From assembly GCF_001544755.2 (NCBI RefSeq), contig NZ_FCOF02000003.1, positions 124,001 to 188,000 on the forward strand: a stretch of 64,000 nucleotides of DNA, written 5' to 3'. Below, in pieces: positions 1 through 8,649 of this stretch. How positions within the stretch are numbered: position 1 is the first letter of the stretch; the number at the start of each line of letters is the position of its first letter. The notes under the pieces were generated by a model, which was given only the letters and a program-made list of their open reading frames with translations, did no database searches and had not been told where the DNA came from. This stretch comes from Caballeronia catudaia (lineage in GTDB: Bacteria; Pseudomonadota; Gammaproteobacteria; Burkholderiales; Burkholderiaceae). The position numbers were made by a program, and so were the translations under genes.

Positions 1-515
1 AGCGCGCGGTTCATTCCGCCGATCGCGCCGAACAATGTCTCGATGCGCGTCCTGCTGCGCAAAGGCCGCACGCGCACGATGTCGTCGTCACCGAACACCA
101 CGCCGCCGACGCGATCGCCGGCCGCGAAGCCCATCCATATCGCGAGCGCGGCCGCTTCGGCCGCGACGACCGACTTGAACGCGCGGCTCGATCCGAAGAA
201 CATGCTCATGCGTTGATCGACCATCACGAGCAACGGACGATCGCGTTCCTCGGTGTACACACGCACGTGCGGCTTGCCGGTGCGCAGGCTCACGCGCCAG
301 TCGAGATGACGGATATCGTCGCCTGGCAGATAGCCGCGCAATTCCTCGAAGTTCAGCCCGCGCCCGCGCATGCGTGACGCGTGCCGGCCCGACAGAATGC
401 TCGACACCGGCGCGGGCGCGAGAAAGCTCAGCCCGCGCGCGCGGAATTCGAGCCGCGCGAGATGCGCGGCATCGACATAGACGCTTCCGATCGGGTCCTC
501 CGCGTTCGTCGCCAT
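1..515 (-). CDS. DUF58 domain-containing protein (partial, C-terminus off left edge)
   Basis: The first 171 codons of a DUF58 protein start at the ATG at 513-515 and run off the left edge, so the C-terminal half is missing. The family signature is clear: [20 protein letters not shown] (residues 43-62), IRHLDW (68-73), then [16 protein letters not shown] (86-101), the start of a VWA-like fold. DUF58 proteins are nearly always encoded next to a MoxR ATPase, as here: the MoxR stop lies only 18 bp upstream on the same strand. MoxR/DUF58 pairs are thought to act as chaperone-like systems for membrane or periplasmic complexes. The substrate cannot be told from this window. Family is certain; role is inferred from the pairing. 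Confidence 0.9.
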   Translation of the reverse strand, partial: MATNAEDPIGSVYVDAAHLARLEFRARGLSFLAPAPVSSILSGRHASRMRGRGLNFEELRGYLPGDDIRHLDWRVSLRTGKPHVRVYTEERDRPLLVMVDQRMSMFFGSSRAFKSVVAAEAAALAIWMGFAAGDRVGGVVFGDDDIVRVRPLRSRTRIETLFGAIGGMNRA

Positions 516-533
516 CGAAACGTTCCTCTGGGT

Positions 534-1493
534 CTACGCAGGCACGGCCACCTTCTCGACCAGCCGGTCGATCACGTCGTCCGCGCCGATGTTGTCCGCG
601 TTCGCCTCATACGACAGCAGCAGACGATGACGCAGCACCGGATGAATCACCGCGCGCACGTCATCGGGCGTGACGAACTCGCGCTCGTCGAGCCACGCAT
701 GCACACGGCTCGCACGATCCAGCCCGATCGCGCCGCGCGGGCTCGCACCCACTTCGATCCACTTGCCGAGATCGGCGTCGATGCCCGCGCCATGCCGCGT
801 CGCATCGACGATCGACACGATGTATTCGTCGATGGCGGGCGACACGTTCACGCGCCGCGCCGCCTCGCGCGCGGCAAAGATATCTTCCTGCGAGAGCGTG
901 TCGAAGTACGCCTTCTCGCCTTCGTTCTCACGCCGCAACAGACGCAACATCTCGCACTCGCTTTGCGGCGACGGATACGTGATCAGCACCTTCAGCAGAA
1001 AGCGGTCCATCTGCGCTTCGGGCAACGGATACGTGCCTTCCTGTTCGATGGGGTTCTGCGTCGCCATCACGAGAAAGAGACCGGGCATCGCATGGGTCTT
1101 GCCGGCGACCGAGATCTGCCGCTCTTCCATTGCTTCGAGCAACGCGGATTGGACCTTCGCGGGCGCGCGGTTGATTTCGTCCGCGAGGATCAGATTGCCG
1201 AAGATCGGTCCGGGCTGAAACGCGAGCGTGCGCTCCGTGCCCGATTGCAATAGCGTTTCGCCGCCGGTGATGTCGGAAGGCAGGAGATCGGGCGTGAACT
1301 GGATGCGCTTCATCGTGGCGGCGAGGCGCGCGGCAATCGCTTTCACGGTGCGCGTTTTCGCGAGACCCGGCAGGCTTTCGAGCAGCACGTGACCATCGGC
1401 GAGCAGCGCGATCAGGATTTGCCGAACGACGGCTTCCTGTCCCACGACCGCTTGCCCGATGCTCGCTTCGAAACGCCGGATGGTATCGCGCAT
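534..1493 (-). CDS. MoxR family AAA+ ATPase
   Basis: A 319-residue AAA+ ATPase of the MoxR class. Walker A is LPGLAKT (residues 41-47), Walker [11 protein letters not shown] (101-110, DE catalytic), followed by sensor-1 [20 protein letters not shown], the MoxR hallmark, and a C-terminal lid with SPRG. The open frame reaches 20 codons further upstream (to 1553), but the ATG at 1493 begins the conserved N-terminal helix ([20 protein letters not shown]), so I use it. It is in tandem with the DUF58 gene, the usual partner. Expected role: ATP-driven remodelling or metal insertion for an unknown client. Confidence 0.93.
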   Translation of the reverse strand: MRDTIRRFEASIGQAVVGQEAVVRQILIALLADGHVLLESLPGLAKTRTVKAIAARLAATMKRIQFTPDLLPSDITGGETLLQSGTERTLAFQPGPIFGNLILADEINRAPAKVQSALLEAMEERQISVAGKTHAMPGLFLVMATQNPIEQEGTYPLPEAQMDRFLLKVLITYPSPQSECEMLRLLRRENEGEKAYFDTLSQEDIFAAREAARRVNVSPAIDEYIVSIVDATRHGAGIDADLGKWIEVGASPRGAIGLDRASRVHAWLDEREFVTPDDVRAVIHPVLRHRLLLSYEANADNIGADDVIDRLVEKVAVPA

Positions 1494-1669
1494 GACTGGC
1501 TCGTATCCGTTGGGTTGCTCTTGCCCGCGTGAGCGACAAGTTACTGGACCCACGCGCTTTCGTCAAAGCATCGCATTGCTTTGCTTTTTGAAACGGAATG
1601 CGCTTTTGGAAGCGATATTCGGCTCGAATCGACCGGCTCGCGCACGCGCGACACGGCCGCAAAAAAACA

Positions 1670-1696
1670 TTGAATTCGCCTAATCGTTCGTATATT
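1670..1696 (+). promoter_or_regulatory. candidate sigma70 promoter for the sulfatase operon
   Basis: TTGAAT at 1670-1675 and TATATT at 1691-1696 are separated by 15 bp, slightly short of the optimum. This is the most AT-rich stretch in the divergent gap between the MoxR and FGE genes. Candidate only. Confidence 0.3.
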
Positions 1697-1713
1697 GGTG
1701 GGACCGATTGCAG

Positions 1714-1749
1714 GCCCATGCGGAAGCCCATGCGGAAGCCCATGCGGTA
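1714..1749 (+). repeat. three tandem copies of a 12-bp unit
   Basis: GCCCATGCGGAA is repeated at 1714-1725 and 1726-1737, and a third copy (1738-1749) has one mismatch (GCCCATGCGGTA). It sits in the 5' untranslated region 26 bp before the FGE start codon. Each unit contains an ATG, and the open frame continues upstream through the array, so a start placed within or before the repeat would be misleading. Confidence 0.9.
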
Positions 1750-1775
1750 ACCAGGACGCAAGCGGAGTCACACCC

Positions 1776-2975
1776 ATGACGGACACGTCGACGAAGCGAA
1801 GGCAGAACACGGACGCGCGCGGCTCGAGAATGCGCCGCGTCACGCTGTGGGCCGTGCTGCTGCTTCTGTGCCCCGCGCTCGTCGGCTATGCGGTCAGTTG
1901 GGCGATGACGGAGCATGCGCGCCCGCAGGTCCGCATCGTCCTCGGCGATGGCGTGCATGGCCCGAAGGACATGGCGTGGGTGCCCGGCGGCGAATTCCTG
2001 ATGGGCAGCGACAGCAAGCTCGCGCAAGCGAACGAGCGCCCTGCGCACAGGGTCCGCATCCAAGGCTTCTGGATGGACGAGCATCACGTGACGAACGCAC
2101 AGTTCCGCGCCTTCGTCGCGGCGACGGGCTACGTCACCACCGCCGAAAAGAAGCCCGACTGGGAAACCCTCAAGGTGCAGTTGCCGCCCGGCACGCCGCG
2201 CCCGCCCGAACGCGCGCTCGTGCCCGGCGCGATGGTCTTCGTCGGCACGAAAGAGCAAGTGCCGCTGCAGGACTTCTCGCGCTGGTGGCGCTTCGTGCCC
2301 GGCGCGGACTGGCGTCATCCGACAGGACCTGCGAGCAGCATCGACGGCAAGGACGATCATCCCGTCGTGCAGGTCTCGTATGAGGATGCCGAGGCTTACG
2401 CGAAATGGGCGGGCAAGCGTCTGCCCACCGAAGCCGAATGGGAGTTCGCCGCGCGCGGCGGGCTCGATCAGGCCACCTATGCGTGGGGCAATCAGTTCAC
2501 GCCCGATGGCAGGCAGATGGCGAACGTCTGGCAAGGACAGCAGCCCCAGCCGTTTCCCGTCGTCAATGCAAAGGCGGGCGGCGCGGCGGGCACGAGTCCT
2601 GTCGGCAGCTTTCCCGCGAACGGCTACGGCCTCGCCGACATGACCGGCAACGCGTGGCAATGGACCGCCGACTGGTATCGCGCGGATCAGTTCCGGCGCG
2701 AGGCGTCGGCGGGCGGCATCGTCGATGAACCCAAAGGGCCGTCCGAATCATGGGACCCCGCCGATCCCGGCGTGCCCGTGGCGGCGCCCAAGCGCGTCAC
2801 GCGCGGCGGCTCGTTCCTGTGCAACGAAGCGTATTGCCTCAGCTATCGCCCGAGCGCGCGGCGCGGCACCGATCCGTTCAACAGCATGTCGCACCTGGGA
2901 TTCCGGCTCGTGATGGACAAGGATTCGTGGGATCGGACGCATGGACACACATCGATCGATACGGCAGCGCGCTGA
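1776..2975 (+). CDS. formylglycine-generating enzyme family protein (SUMF1-type)
   Basis: A 399-residue protein with a membrane anchor or signal at residues about 20-42 and a formylglycine-generating (FGE-sulfatase) domain. Known FGEs oxidise a cysteine in a target sulfatase to formylglycine with O2. The catalytic pair is intact: C349 and C354 in RGGSFLCNEAYCLSYRP, followed by the conserved LGFRLV end. FMMG-like start motifs (MAWVPGGEFLMGSDS) and AKWAGKRLPTEAEWEFAARGG are also present. Start chosen at 1776 because of GCGGAG nine bases upstream and because the longer frame runs through a 12-bp repeat. The sulfatase gene 3' of it carries the matching CTAGR target, so the pair is functionally coherent. 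The N-terminal segment implies periplasmic activation. Confidence 0.92.
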   Translation: MTDTSTKRRQNTDARGSRMRRVTLWAVLLLLCPALVGYAVSWAMTEHARPQVRIVLGDGVHGPKDMAWVPGGEFLMGSDSKLAQANERPAHRVRIQGFWMDEHHVTNAQFRAFVAATGYVTTAEKKPDWETLKVQLPPGTPRPPERALVPGAMVFVGTKEQVPLQDFSRWWRFVPGADWRHPTGPASSIDGKDDHPVVQVSYEDAEAYAKWAGKRLPTEAEWEFAARGGLDQATYAWGNQFTPDGRQMANVWQGQQPQPFPVVNAKAGGAAGTSPVGSFPANGYGLADMTGNAWQWTADWYRADQFRREASAGGIVDEPKGPSESWDPADPGVPVAAPKRVTRGGSFLCNEAYCLSYRPSARRGTDPFNSMSHLGFRLVMDKDSWDRTHGHTSIDTAAR

Positions 2976-3246
2976 GCTTCTCTTCGCGCTCGCGGCGGCG
3001 CTCTTTGCCGCGTTCGTCATCGCCGGCCGCAAGATGCAGATGCTCCAGTACACCGCGGCGCAAACGGGTCCGCATCTCGCGCTGCTCGTGCATCACGACG
3101 ATGCGGTGCTCGCGTTCGCCTACGACCGGCAATCGAAAGTCGGCGAGCTCGACCGCGCGTGGGACGAAGCGCTCGCGAAAGGCTGGATCGTCGTGAGCAT
3201 GAAGGACGACTGGAACGTGATTTATCCGCCACGCGCGGGGCAGTAG
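2941..3246 (+). CDS. small single-pass membrane protein of unknown function
   Basis: A 101-residue frame that starts inside the last 35 bp of the FGE gene and ends 37 bp before the sulfatase. It has a basic start, one hydrophobic helix (ELLFALAAALFAAFVIAG, about residues 12-29) and a soluble tail of about 70 residues rich in His, Asp and Trp that ends in WNVIYPPRAGQ. I do not recognise a family. Position between an FGE and its sulfatase suggests an accessory part in export or maturation; this is inference only. The overlap with the preceding gene implies translational coupling. Confidence 0.65.
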   Translation: MDTHRSIRQRAELLFALAAALFAAFVIAGRKMQMLQYTAAQTGPHLALLVHHDDAVLAFAYDRQSKVGELDRAWDEALAKGWIVVSMKDDWNVIYPPRAGQ

Positions 3247-3283
3247 CGGTTTCAACGGGGCAAGCGGCCTTGGGAGAACAACG

Positions 3284-4954
3284 ATGACACAAACGAAGCT
3301 TCGACGCGTTCGCTACATCACCGGCGCGCTCGCCGCGATTGCGGCGGTGTGCGTGCTGATCGTCCCGCCGATGATCTCGACCGCGCAGACGCAGAACGCC
3401 GCAAAACCCGCCGCGCCCGCTAAACCGACCCCCGCCGCGCAGAACACGCAGAACAACCAGAAACAAAGCTCGAACAAGCCGAACATCCTCGTGATTTTCG
3501 GCGACGACATCGGGCAGACCAACATCAGCGCATATAGCAAGGGCGTGATGGGCTACGAGACGCCGAACATCGACCGCATCGCGAACGAAGGCATGCTGTT
3601 CACCGACTACTACGCGGAGAACAGTTGCACGGCGGGCCGCTCGACGTTCATCACCGGCGAAGTGACGCTGCGCACCGGTCTCTCGAAAGTCGGCGTTCCG
3701 GGCGCGACCGTGGGCCTGCAGGCGTCGAACATCACGATTGCGCAGGCATTGAAGCCGCTCGGCTATGCAACCGGCCAGTTCGGCAAGAATCACCTCGGCG
3801 ACCGCAACGAATATCTGCCGACCGCGCATGGCTTCGACGAGTTCTTCGGCAATCTCTATCACCTGAATGCGGAGGAAGAGCCCGAACGTCCCTACTACCC
3901 GAAGAACGATAAGGCGTGGGTCAAGGCCAACGCGCCGCGCGGCGTGATCCATTCGTTCGCGGACGGCAAGGTCGAGGACACCGGCCCGCTCACGACCAAG
4001 CGCATGGAGACCATCGACGACGAAACGACGCAAGCCGCCATCGACTTCATGCAGAAACAGGTGAAGGCGAGCAAGCCATTCTTCGTGTGGATGAACACGA
4101 CGCGCATGCACATGTACACGCACATACGGCCCTCGATGCAAGGTCAGAGCGGCATGCCCGGCAACGACTACGCGGACGGCATGATCGAGCACGACGGCGA
4201 CGTCGGCAAGCTGCTCAAGTCGCTCGACGATCTGAAGATCGCGGATAACACCATCGTCGTCTATACGACGGATAACGGGCCGAACCAGTTCTCCTGGCCC
4301 GATGCCGCCACCACGCCGTTCCGCAGCGAAAAGAACACGAACTGGGAAGGCGCCTTCCGCGTGCCCGCGCTGGTCCGATGGCCGGGTCATATCAAGCCCG
4401 GCGTCGTGTCGACGCAGATGATGTCCGGCCTCGACTGGTTCCCGACGCTGCTCGCCGCCGCCGGCGACACGAACATCAGCGATCGTCTCGCGAAAGGCGC
4501 GTCGATCGGCGGCAAGAACTTCAAGAATCGTCTCGACGGATACAACTTCCTGCCCTATCTCACGGGCCAGTCGAAGGAAAGCCCGCGCCACGAGTTCTTC
4601 TATTTCAACGACGACGGCCTGCTCGTCGCGATGCGTCACGACAACTGGAAGGTCGTCTTCTGCGAGCAGCGCGCGCCGGGCGGATTCCAGGTATGGGCCA
4701 ATCCGTTCACCTGCCTGCGCGTGCCGAAGGTCTTCAACCTGCGCATGGACCCCTACGAGCGCGCGGACGAGGTCTCGGACCAGTATTACGACTGGGTCAC
4801 GAAGAACGCGTATATCGCGCAATATGCGGTGTCCAAGGTCGCGCCGTTCCTGGCGTCGTTCAAGGACTATCCGCCGAGCCAGCGTCCGGCGAGCTTCAGC
4901 ATCGACCAGATGACGGACTCGCTGATGAAGAGCCTGAGCGCGACGGGCAAGTAA
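3284..4954 (+). CDS. periplasmic arylsulfatase (formylglycine-dependent)
   Basis: A 556-residue sulfatase family enzyme with a signal peptide (residues 1 to about 36) and an Ala/Pro/Gln/Asn-rich linker before the domain. Metal ligands D74-D75 (VIFGDD), the modified cysteine C115 within NSCTAGRSTFITG, and D330-N331 (YTTDNGPN) are in place. CTAGR fits the C-x-A/P-x-R sulfatase motif, so C115 should become formylglycine, made by the FGE encoded two genes upstream. GGGAGA precedes the ATG. The substrate is not deducible; related proteins act on aryl sulfates or sulfate esters. It would release sulfate outside the cytoplasm. Confidence 0.93.
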   Translation: MTQTKLRRVRYITGALAAIAAVCVLIVPPMISTAQTQNAAKPAAPAKPTPAAQNTQNNQKQSSNKPNILVIFGDDIGQTNISAYSKGVMGYETPNIDRIANEGMLFTDYYAENSCTAGRSTFITGEVTLRTGLSKVGVPGATVGLQASNITIAQALKPLGYATGQFGKNHLGDRNEYLPTAHGFDEFFGNLYHLNAEEEPERPYYPKNDKAWVKANAPRGVIHSFADGKVEDTGPLTTKRMETIDDETTQAAIDFMQKQVKASKPFFVWMNTTRMHMYTHIRPSMQGQSGMPGNDYADGMIEHDGDVGKLLKSLDDLKIADNTIVVYTTDNGPNQFSWPDAATTPFRSEKNTNWEGAFRVPALVRWPGHIKPGVVSTQMMSGLDWFPTLLAAAGDTNISDRLAKGASIGGKNFKNRLDGYNFLPYLTGQSKESPRHEFFYFNDDGLLVAMRHDNWKVVFCEQRAPGGFQVWANPFTCLRVPKVFNLRMDPYERADEVSDQYYDWVTKNAYIAQYAVSKVAPFLASFKDYPPSQRPASFSIDQMTDSLMKSLSATGK

Positions 4955-4970
4955 GCGCCGGACGCGCACG

Positions 4971-7538
4971 ATGAGCCATCTCAGCGCGGAGCATCGCAAG
5001 CCGGTTTCCAGTCGTGCGGGCAGCACGACGCGGGGCACGCGTGTCACGTGGCCTGCGCTGCTGCTGTTCGCATCCGGGACGGCCGCGCTCATCTATCAGG
5101 TGCTGTGGGTGAAGCAGCTCACGCTCGTCGTGGGCGTCGAGGTGCAGGCGGTCACCATCGCGATCAGCGCGTTCTTCGCGGGACTCGCCATCGGCGGATG
5201 GCGCTTCGGCAAGCTCGCCGATCGCGTCGCGCAGCCCTTTCTGCTTTGTGCCGCGCTCGAAGTCGCGGCGCTCGTGCTCGGCATCGGCGCGACGCATGCG
5301 CTCGCACACAGCGCCGCCCTCTTCGCCACGTTGCAGGCCCACGCCGGGCCGATCGCGTGGGCCTTGCCTTTCGCGTGCGTCGGCCTTCCCGCCATCGCGA
5401 TGGGCGGCACGGTGCCCGTGCTCACGCGCGCGCTCGCGCCGTCGCCGCACGGCGTGGGCGGCGCGGGCGGGCGGCTCTATGCGGCGAACACCGCGGGCGC
5501 GATCACCGGCGCGCTCTTGCCCGCGTTCCTGCTGATTCCGCCGCTCGGCGTACAAGGCAGCGCGTGGGCGGCCGCCGCGTTGAACGCCGTTGCGGCGCTC
5601 GGCGCGCTCGCGATCGCGCGTCGCGCGCGGCCGAGCCTTGCGACGGCCATCGCCGCCGATACGCCGCGCACGCAGACTTCGCCCGATGCCGCGCACGCAC
5701 GCATCGCGGTTGCGCTGTATGCGGTCGCGGGCGGTATCGCGCTCGGCTATGAAGTCGTCTGGTCGCAGGCGATCGCGCAATTCATCAGCACGCGCAGCTT
5801 CGCATTCTCGATCGTGCTCGCGACGTATCTGGCAGGCCTTGCGCTCGGCAGCGCGATCGCCGCGCGTTACGCCGACGGCGCGCGCGATCCCTGGAGCGCG
5901 TTCGGCGTGCTCATCGGCATGGCGGGACTCGCCGCGCTCGGCGGCGTCGCGGGTGCGGGCGGCTGGCTCGCCGGGGCGCAACGCCACGCAGCGGCGCTCG
6001 CGCTCGCCGCGACCGGCAACGTGCTCACGTCGATGTGCGCGAGCTTCGCCGTCGCCGCCTGCGCGATCGTGCTCGTGCCGACGCTGCTGCTCGGCGCCGC
6101 ATTCCCCTTCGCGCTGCGCATGGCGGCCAGCGGACGCGCCGGCGAGCCGAAATCCGGCATCGGCGCGGATGTCGGCCGCGTGCTCGCGCTGAACACGGCG
6201 GGCGGCATCGCGGGCACGCTGTTCGCGGGCTTCGTGCTCGTGCCGTCGCTCGGGCTCGTCCGCTCGCTCGGCGTGCTCGCGGTCGCGGCGGGACTCATCG
6301 GCTTGTCGGCGGCATTGAGCGGCGGCGCCGTCCGGCGCACGGGCATCGTCGCGTGCGGGTCGATTGCGGCGTTGTCGGCGATCGTTGCGATCGTCACGCC
6401 CGCCGATCGCCTCGGCGCGCTGCTCGCGAAGGCGCACGGCGGCGCGCTCGCGTATTACGAGGAAAGCGCGGGCGGCACGGTGGCCGTGCTCAATCAGGGC
6501 GATGGCGCGCAACGCTTTCGCCGTCTCTACATACAAGGCGTGTCCAACTCGGGCGACGCGATGACCTCGCGCCGCTACATGCGCCTGCAAGCGCTCGCGC
6601 CGCTGATGGTGCACGCGGGCACGCCGCGCTCGGCGCTCGTGATCGGCCTCGGCACGGGCATCACGGGCGGCGCGCTGCTCACGTGGCCGACGCTCGACAA
6701 GCGCGTCGTCGCGGAGCTGTTGCCGGCGGTCGTGCGCGCGTCGTCGCGCTTCGACGGCAACCTGGGCATGAGCGCTGATCCGCGCATCGAGATACGTCTC
6801 GCGGATGGCCGCCGCGAATTGCTCGCGCGCGACGAGCGTTACGATCTCGTCACGCTTGAGCCGCCGCCGCCGTCGGCCGCGGGCGTCGTCAATTTGTACT
6901 CGACGGACTTCTATCGCCTCGCGGCCGCGCGTCTGAACGATGGCGGCATCGTCGCGCAATGGCTGCCGCTCGCGACGCAGAACGAGGATCAGACGCGCTC
7001 GCTCATCCAGAGCTTCCTGCAGGTGTTTCCGCAAGCGGCGCTCTGGACGACCGAGTTCCACGAGATGATGCTCGTCGGTTCCATGCAGCCGATGCCGCTC
7101 GACGTGCCGCGCCTGCGCGAGCGCTTCGCGCATCCCGAGGTCGCGCGCGCATTGCGCGAAGTCGGCATCGCATCGCCGGAAGCGTTCGCGGCGACGTGGG
7201 TCGCGGACCGCTCGGCGCTCGCCTACTACGCGGAAGACGCGCCGCCCGTCACCGACGACGATCCGCGCATCGAATATGCGCCGTGGGTGCGCCGTGGCGA
7301 TTTTGCGGCGACGCTCGCGCACATGCTCGCGCTGCAAAGCGAGCCGCCGCTGGCGGGCGCGGACGCGTCGTTCATCGACACGCTCGCCGCCGAACGCCGC
7401 ACGCTGCATGCGTTCTATCGCGCGGGCCTCGACGCGTATCGCGGCGACCGCGAGGCGTGGACGCGCGACATCGGCGCGGCAATGCAGGCTGATCGAAGGA
7501 ATCCTTATTATCTCTGGGTAATCGGCGGACCGGAATAA
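4971..7538 (+). CDS. fused multipass membrane / spermidine-synthase-like protein
   Basis: An 855-residue protein 16 bp after the sulfatase. Roughly residues 20-490 form many transmembrane helices in the fused MFS/spermidine-synthase arrangement. The C-terminal part is a class I methyltransferase-like fold: glycine-rich loop VIGLGTGITGG near residue 557, acidic AELLP at the next strand, RLADGRREL, and VTLEPPPPSAAGVVNLYS in the position of the polyamine-synthase active site. The catalytic Asp of true spermidine synthases is replaced by this LEPPPPS stretch, so polyamine synthesis is not assured. Such fused proteins are common next to sulfatase or secretion genes, but no function is proven. The start at 4971 has only a weak ribosome site. 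Confidence 0.85.
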   Translation: MSHLSAEHRKPVSSRAGSTTRGTRVTWPALLLFASGTAALIYQVLWVKQLTLVVGVEVQAVTIAISAFFAGLAIGGWRFGKLADRVAQPFLLCAALEVAALVLGIGATHALAHSAALFATLQAHAGPIAWALPFACVGLPAIAMGGTVPVLTRALAPSPHGVGGAGGRLYAANTAGAITGALLPAFLLIPPLGVQGSAWAAAALNAVAALGALAIARRARPSLATAIAADTPRTQTSPDAAHARIAVALYAVAGGIALGYEVVWSQAIAQFISTRSFAFSIVLATYLAGLALGSAIAARYADGARDPWSAFGVLIGMAGLAALGGVAGAGGWLAGAQRHAAALALAATGNVLTSMCASFAVAACAIVLVPTLLLGAAFPFALRMAASGRAGEPKSGIGADVGRVLALNTAGGIAGTLFAGFVLVPSLGLVRSLGVLAVAAGLIGLSAALSGGAVRRTGIVACGSIAALSAIVAIVTPADRLGALLAKAHGGALAYYEESAGGTVAVLNQGDGAQRFRRLYIQGVSNSGDAMTSRRYMRLQALAPLMVHAGTPRSALVIGLGTGITGGALLTWPTLDKRVVAELLPAVVRASSRFDGNLGMSADPRIEIRLADGRRELLARDERYDLVTLEPPPPSAAGVVNLYSTDFYRLAAARLNDGGIVAQWLPLATQNEDQTRSLIQSFLQVFPQAALWTTEFHEMMLVGSMQPMPLDVPRLRERFAHPEVARALREVGIASPEAFAATWVADRSALAYYAEDAPPVTDDDPRIEYAPWVRRGDFAATLAHMLALQSEPPLAGADASFIDTLAAERRTLHAFYRAGLDAYRGDREAWTRDIGAAMQADRRNPYYLWVIGGPE

Positions 7539-7549
7539 AGCCCAAGCCC

Positions 7550-8533
7550 TCAGAACACGAGCGTGGCCGTCGCCATGAAGGTCTTCGTGCTCTTCAGCCG
7601 GTTGGTGCTCACGACCGAAGGCACCCAGCGCAGACTTGCGGAAAGCGGCCTCTTGCCGCCGAGCGTGGTCTCGTAAGTGACGATCGGCCCGATCGTGAAA
7701 TCATGCCCGACGAAGCCGTCGAGCCGGTCGGCGGCCGGGCCGCTATCGTTGCCGAGCTGCTGCACCGTGCCCATCACGACGCCCACGCCGACACCGTTCG
7801 CGAACTTCTTCAGACCCATCACGTCGAGCGTGAACAAGGGCGCGTTCTGATAATCCGTCGCGGTGTTCTTCGTGTAGAACTGGAAGCCCATCACCGCATC
7901 GAATTCCAGGCCGTACTTCGGCACGGTCTTCGTGTACGCGATCTGCGGCACGAAGGTCCAGTTGTTGAGGCTCGGATTCGCGAGCGAAGTCACGTTGTAT
8001 TTGCCGGTCGGCGCCCAGATGTTGAAGGACAGCGCGATGTGATCGTTCTCCGAAATCTGGTAGCCCGCTTCGAGCGGCGTGAAGAGCATGTCGTAGAGAT
8101 TGGACGCGCGGTCGCTCGTCGTTCGGTTAGCCTGGCCGACCGCGAACGTCCCCGTGACCTTTTCCCAGATGTAAGGCAGCGTAAAGCCCGAGGCGAAAGC
8201 CCAGCCGCCATAGCTGCCCCACACTTTCAGAAGGCTCACGAGCGTGAGCGACAGTTCGCCGTCGATGCCCAGCGAACGCTGCCCCGCGATGGGCACCTGA
8301 CGATCGCCGCCGATCGAGCCATCGAGATACACGGTCTCCAGGTTCGCGATCCATACCGGCTCGGTCGGCACGATGCCTATGCCCGACAGCACGCTCGTTC
8401 CCGCGACGGGCCGCCCGAGCGCGCCTTCTGTCGCCGACGCGTTGCCCGCGCCGAGCATCGGCACGATGGCGAGCATCGCGAGGCGCAAGCGATTTCTCGT
8501 GCGGCGCCGCCGTGCGTTCATCAGCGCTCTCAT
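7550..8533 (-). CDS. SphA-like outer-membrane protein (meta-pathway of phenol degradation family)
   Basis: A 327-residue protein with a basic start, a signal peptide ending near NASA (about residue 35), and alternating aromatic beta-strand pattern ending in a terminal Phe (ATATLVF), as in outer-membrane barrels. It matches the SphA/phenol-degradation outer-membrane family, thought to help uptake of hydrophobic compounds. It is convergent with the sulfatase operon (11 bp gap). The next gene upstream on the same strand is a phospholipase-type lipoprotein. Confidence 0.8.
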   Translation of the reverse strand: MRALMNARRRRTRNRLRLAMLAIVPMLGAGNASATEGALGRPVAGTSVLSGIGIVPTEPVWIANLETVYLDGSIGGDRQVPIAGQRSLGIDGELSLTLVSLLKVWGSYGGWAFASGFTLPYIWEKVTGTFAVGQANRTTSDRASNLYDMLFTPLEAGYQISENDHIALSFNIWAPTGKYNVTSLANPSLNNWTFVPQIAYTKTVPKYGLEFDAVMGFQFYTKNTATDYQNAPLFTLDVMGLKKFANGVGVGVVMGTVQQLGNDSGPAADRLDGFVGHDFTIGPIVTYETTLGGKRPLSASLRWVPSVVSTNRLKSTKTFMATATLVF

Positions 8534-8649
8534 GGCTCACCCTCCGCGACGCCAAAGCCCGCCTTCAGCAATATTGCAATCCAGCGGCTTTGTAAAGGCG
8601 CGCGGCGCGCATCGTGCGGCGCTTCGTTTCGGATGGCGAGAGAAGCGCG

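Noticed and set aside
3017..5092. A 691-codon open frame opposite the sulfatase gene
   Set aside because: Arg/Val/Leu-rich low-information translation; the sulfatase on the plus strand has intact active-site motifs.
4896..7409. A very long open frame on the minus strand opposite the fused membrane/spermidine-synthase gene
   Set aside because: Extremely Arg/His/Glu-rich translation with no motif; it is the mirror of a high-GC coding frame on the other strand. The plus-strand gene has full family motifs.
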